From positions 355,872 through 363,105 of the forward strand of contig KE356562.1 of the NCBI GenBank assembly GCA_000416005.1: DNA of 7,234 bases, in the 5' to 3' direction. Source of the DNA: Haloquadratum sp. J07HQX50 (lineage in GTDB: Archaea; Halobacteriota; Halobacteria; Halobacteriales; Haloferacaceae). The notes below the pieces were generated by a model that saw only the letters and a program-made list of their open reading frames with translations, was not told the origin of the DNA and ran no database searches. Within the stretch, counting starts at the first letter, position 1, and every line of letters starts with the position of its first letter. Shown here piece by piece: positions 5,089-7,234 of the stretch. Made by a program: the position numbers and the translations under genes.

Positions 5089-5523
5089 ATGCCCTCTGGC
5101 GTTCGAGCGATACTGTCGGCGTATTTTCCTGATCGTTCACCGACGTGGGCGGAGGTGCTCACTGGTGCTCTGATCGGCGTTAGTGTGGGTGTCGATGCCC
5201 TTTCTTCTGCAACTGTGTCGTGGCCGGCAGGAGTCGCTGGCTTTCTGATATTCACTGTTGCGCTTGGTCCTGGAGCCAATTCATCTCTCGGCGGACAAAT
5301 CGGTCAGTGGTTCCGAAACATCAGCGTCACTGGCCGGGTCGCCGTGATCGTTCTGTTTATGCTCATCACGGGTGTGGTACTTCGATTCGACGCGGTTCCC
5401 GACGCACTGATTGCCGACGCTGCGTCCGGGGGTCTCCTTGCGACTCTCCTCTATGTGATCGTCTATATTGCATGGGCTGGTGAAGTGTCTGGCTGGAAAG
5501 CTGATCGAGACAGCGGTGATTGA
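5089..5523 (+). CDS. Conserved-type haloarchaeal integral membrane protein of unknown function (144 aa)
   Basis: I do not recognise the family. Four hydrophobic segments are visible at about residues 21-38, 44-62, 83-99 and 112-131, with short polar links: 'GPGANSSLGGQIGQWFRN' between helices 2 and 3, and 'RFDAVPDALIAD' between 3 and 4. The C-terminal 14 residues are charged (KADRDSGD). Segment spacing suggests two helical hairpins, and the N-terminal tail 'AYFPDRSPTWAE' would sit at the membrane face. ATG 5089 is chosen over an in-frame TTG at 5074 because it gives a normal start and the extension adds only five residues. No catalytic or transport signature is seen. There are no close neighbours: 1.5 kb of noncoding DNA lies upstream and 472 bp downstream, so it is probably monocistronic. 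Composition is gene-like throughout. Confidence 0.75.
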   Translation: MPSGVRAILSAYFPDRSPTWAEVLTGALIGVSVGVDALSSATVSWPAGVAGFLIFTVALGPGANSSLGGQIGQWFRNISVTGRVAVIVLFMLITGVVLRFDAVPDALIADAASGGLLATLLYVIVYIAWAGEVSGWKADRDSGD

Positions 5524-5995
5524 GCACTCACTCCTGGTCGGTCGTCATAGATCTCTTCAGATATCCAGTCACTCTCCGTTTGGCATGCTCAGTACATCGC
5601 TCTACTGACCGATTCTCTTATTCGGTGAGCGTGCGCGAGAACGCGTTGATTGAATATCTACAGATGAGCGAGGCGTCGGGGTCGTTCCCGATTCGCGTAA
5701 TGACGAGACGCCTTGGATCTCAAACCACTTGACTCCGAGGCACCTCACTCAAACGGAGTGATCAGGGACTCACTGTGGTGTGTACCGAAAACCAATCCAG
5801 TCATTCAGTCAGAATTAATTCTTGCACTCACGAGTGACGAGTGGATTTCTGGAGGGGCGAATTCGGCTTGAACAGTTCGCTGCTGAGCAGATACCGAGCT
5901 CAACGATGGTGCAAGGCGGCCTGCTTGATTACGTGTTGAGAAAATCTTAGCATTGTTCCCTAACTTTCTTGTTTATCTTGGATGTCTATCGGAGC
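5524..5995. other. Intergenic gap with two inverted repeats
   Basis: No convincing gene was found. AGGCGTC (5671-5677) and GACGCCT (5707-5713) form a perfect 7-bp inverted repeat. ACTCCG (5732-5737) and CGGAGT (5754-5759) form a 6-bp stem with a 16-nt loop. Either could be an mRNA 3' structure for the membrane-protein gene, although both lie more than 140 nt past its stop. A short minus-strand frame (5953 to 5900) begins with ATG but stops after 17 codons. Confidence 0.4.
5971..5977 (+). promoter_or_regulatory. Possible TATA element of the AddB-like gene
   Basis: GTTTATC lies about 20-25 nt upstream of the ATG at 5996. It resembles a haloarchaeal TATA box, slightly closer to the start codon than ideal for a leaderless transcript. 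A GGAG four bases before the ATG start (5991-5994) is too close for a normal Shine-Dalgarno. Confidence 0.25.
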
Positions 5996-7234
5996 ATGTC
6001 ATATCCACGGATCTTCACAGGCCCTACCCTTCCATTTCTCGAGTCCAAAGCGTTTGAGACGATTGCAGACACTGTTGGAACCCACCCCAAGAGTATTCTG
6101 TACCTCGGACAGCAAGAACACCCTCGAAAGGAAACCAGAGAGCGCTGGCAGACGCATGGTCCCTCCGCTTGCCTCCGTATCGACACCTTCGATCAAGTCG
6201 TTTCGGATTGCTACGAACGCGACCAGTACAAAGGTCGAGTCACCCACATTGACAGACCACTTCTCTTCCGTCTCGTGGAACTTGGTGTCGAATATATTGA
6301 ATCGCCAACCAATCCGTTCCATATCGGCAAACAGTTCCCCCGTTCAGGACTTGTCAGTGCTGCCGAGGATCTCTATACCAATCTCGAATGTGCTGGACTT
6401 CTTTCACCCGAAGAGATGGGATCACGATTGAGTGGTGAAGGGTTTGAACGTCGTGCTGATCACGTCGAAGAATTAGCTGAAGCGATTGAGACTGCACGTC
6501 AGGAAATATTGGCAGACGAACTACCGGAGACATACCGTACGGAGCGGATGCACCACGTTGCAACGATGGACACAGAGCTTGAGACGGTACGCCCAGCTGT
6601 TGATGTCGTCGTTGTCGGTGGGTTCACACGCTTTGATCAGCTTGAGCAGGATTTTTTAAACCGGGTTGCAGCGACGTGGCCGACAATCGGCCTACTTCCA
6701 AAGCAGACGCAGACGGAGAAGACGGTCGGAATAGACACGGGTGCATCTCGTGCGCTTGAGACGTTTCGTGAGCTCGGGTTCTCTATGGAACATTACCGGG
6801 AGACGCCATCTACATCTGTGGGGGCGCGGCGGCGCGTGACCGAGGGGCTCTATCGACACCCTGAGGATACTCCACCCACCGACAATATTGAGCCGGACCT
6901 GCTGGATCTCACATATACCGAGTCAGAAACAGCTCCCGAAGAAATCCGGAGTGTCGCACAAAAGATCCGTCATCACCTCGCTTCCGGTGTTGAAGCCGGA
7001 CAGATTGGCGTCGTTCTCACGAGTCCAACCGAGTACGCCAGCGCAGTTAGCGATATTTTCGATGCGTACAACCTCCCGTATGCGCTTCAAATGGATCTGA
7101 CTCTTTCGGAGACAGCAGTTGGAGAAGTCATCGAAGCGGTTTGTGACCTCTCTCGTGAACCACGCTCAGTTGATACACTACTTACTCTCCTCACGAATCC
7201 ACTTGTCTCGGTGTCGGATGATAACGAACGCTTT
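5996..7234 (+). CDS. AddB/RexB-like helicase-nuclease subunit, N-terminal 413 residues (partial)
   Basis: The frame is open from ATG 5996 to the window edge, giving 413 residues without a stop. The layout matches the N-terminal part of AddB-type proteins, which pair with a UvrD/AddA helicase to process DNA double-strand ends. 'SACLRIDTFDQVV' (57-69) corresponds to the conserved 'x-TF' segment. 'VEELAEAIETA' (157-167) lies in the helical region. 'VDVVVVGGFTRFDQLEQDFL' (202-221) matches the 'DLIVDGFTDFTPLE' type helicase segment. 'EEIRSVAQKIRHHLASG' (315-331), 'IGVVLTSPTEY' (337-347) and 'LPYAL' (360-364) match the section following motif IV. The N terminus 'FTGPTLPFLESKAF' holds the place of a Walker A loop but lacks GKT, as expected of an inactivated helicase fold. 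The C-terminal PD-(D/E)XK nuclease domain expected of the family would be beyond the window. The partner helicase is probably adjacent downstream, which cannot be seen here. Confidence 0.75.
   Translation, partial: MSYPRIFTGPTLPFLESKAFETIADTVGTHPKSILYLGQQEHPRKETRERWQTHGPSACLRIDTFDQVVSDCYERDQYKGRVTHIDRPLLFRLVELGVEYIESPTNPFHIGKQFPRSGLVSAAEDLYTNLECAGLLSPEEMGSRLSGEGFERRADHVEELAEAIETARQEILADELPETYRTERMHHVATMDTELETVRPAVDVVVVGGFTRFDQLEQDFLNRVAATWPTIGLLPKQTQTEKTVGIDTGASRALETFRELGFSMEHYRETPSTSVGARRRVTEGLYRHPEDTPPTDNIEPDLLDLTYTESETAPEEIRSVAQKIRHHLASGVEAGQIGVVLTSPTEYASAVSDIFDAYNLPYALQMDLTLSETAVGEVIEAVCDLSREPRSVDTLLTLLTNPLVSVSDDNERF

Noticed and set aside
5520..5732. 70-aa plus-strand frame from TTG.
   Set aside because: It overlaps the stop of the membrane-protein gene, has a poor start and basic composition, and includes an inverted repeat.
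5900..5953. 17-codon minus-strand frame MLRFSQHVIKQ..., reminiscent of a transposase N terminus.
   Set aside because: Too short, and no continuation in any frame supports a transposase.
5986..6563. Several open frames on both strands within the start of the AddB-like gene.
   Set aside because: They are shadows of the long open plus-strand frame from 5996, which has family-level similarity and no stop.
1..7234. CRISPR arrays, tRNA or rRNA genes, replication origin.
   Set aside because: No regularly spaced repeats, no tRNA T-arm and acceptor pattern, and no origin-type repeat cluster with a cdc6/orc gene were seen.

Overview
The window looks haloarchaeal. Its proteins are acidic, the one secreted protein is a lipobox lipoprotein with a Ser/Thr/Pro-rich spacer, and at least one AT-rich TATA element sits about 30 nt upstream of a start codon, as in leaderless archaeal transcripts. 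Base composition appears moderate, and only about 55% of the window is convincingly coding. That recalls Haloquadratum and its relatives more than the GC-rich, gene-dense haloarchaea. The genus is an inference.

Layout, left to right. Positions 1-58 hold the first 19 codons of a minus-strand gene with its promoter. Positions 501-665 hold a small plus-strand CxxC/CxxC zinc-ribbon-type microprotein with an acidic tail. After a noncoding gap, the minus strand carries a 346-aa metzincin-like lipoprotein (1002-2042). Next, also on the minus strand, come msrA (2490-3119) and, transcriptionally upstream of it, msrB (3153-3563). These two form a tight methionine-sulfoxide repair operon. A 1.5-kb stretch without a convincing gene follows (3564-5088), containing palindromes, hairpins and possible insertion-sequence relics. 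The plus strand then carries a 144-aa four-helix membrane protein (5089-5523), a 470-bp gap, and the first 413 codons of an AddB-like helicase/nuclease-family protein (5996 to the window end).

How the genes work together: MsrA and MsrB reduce the S and R epimers of protein methionine sulfoxide and are almost certainly co-transcribed. The metzincin lipoprotein lies downstream on the same strand, but about 450 bp of apparently noncoding sequence separates it from msrA, so co-transcription is doubtful. The AddB-like gene probably begins a DNA end-processing locus that continues outside the window.

The spacers show recurring short GC hairpins, two of them followed by CGGAGGA(N)CTC-type sequence, and stretches that resemble decayed right ends of IS200/IS605 (IS1341-type tnpB) elements. 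This resemblance rests on memory of haloarchaeal elements, not on a search. No CRISPR array, tRNA, rRNA or intact transposase was seen, and no clearly new multi-gene system is evident. The most unusual items are the zinc microprotein, the tandem metzincin fold with a degenerate second half, and the palindromes upstream of msrB.
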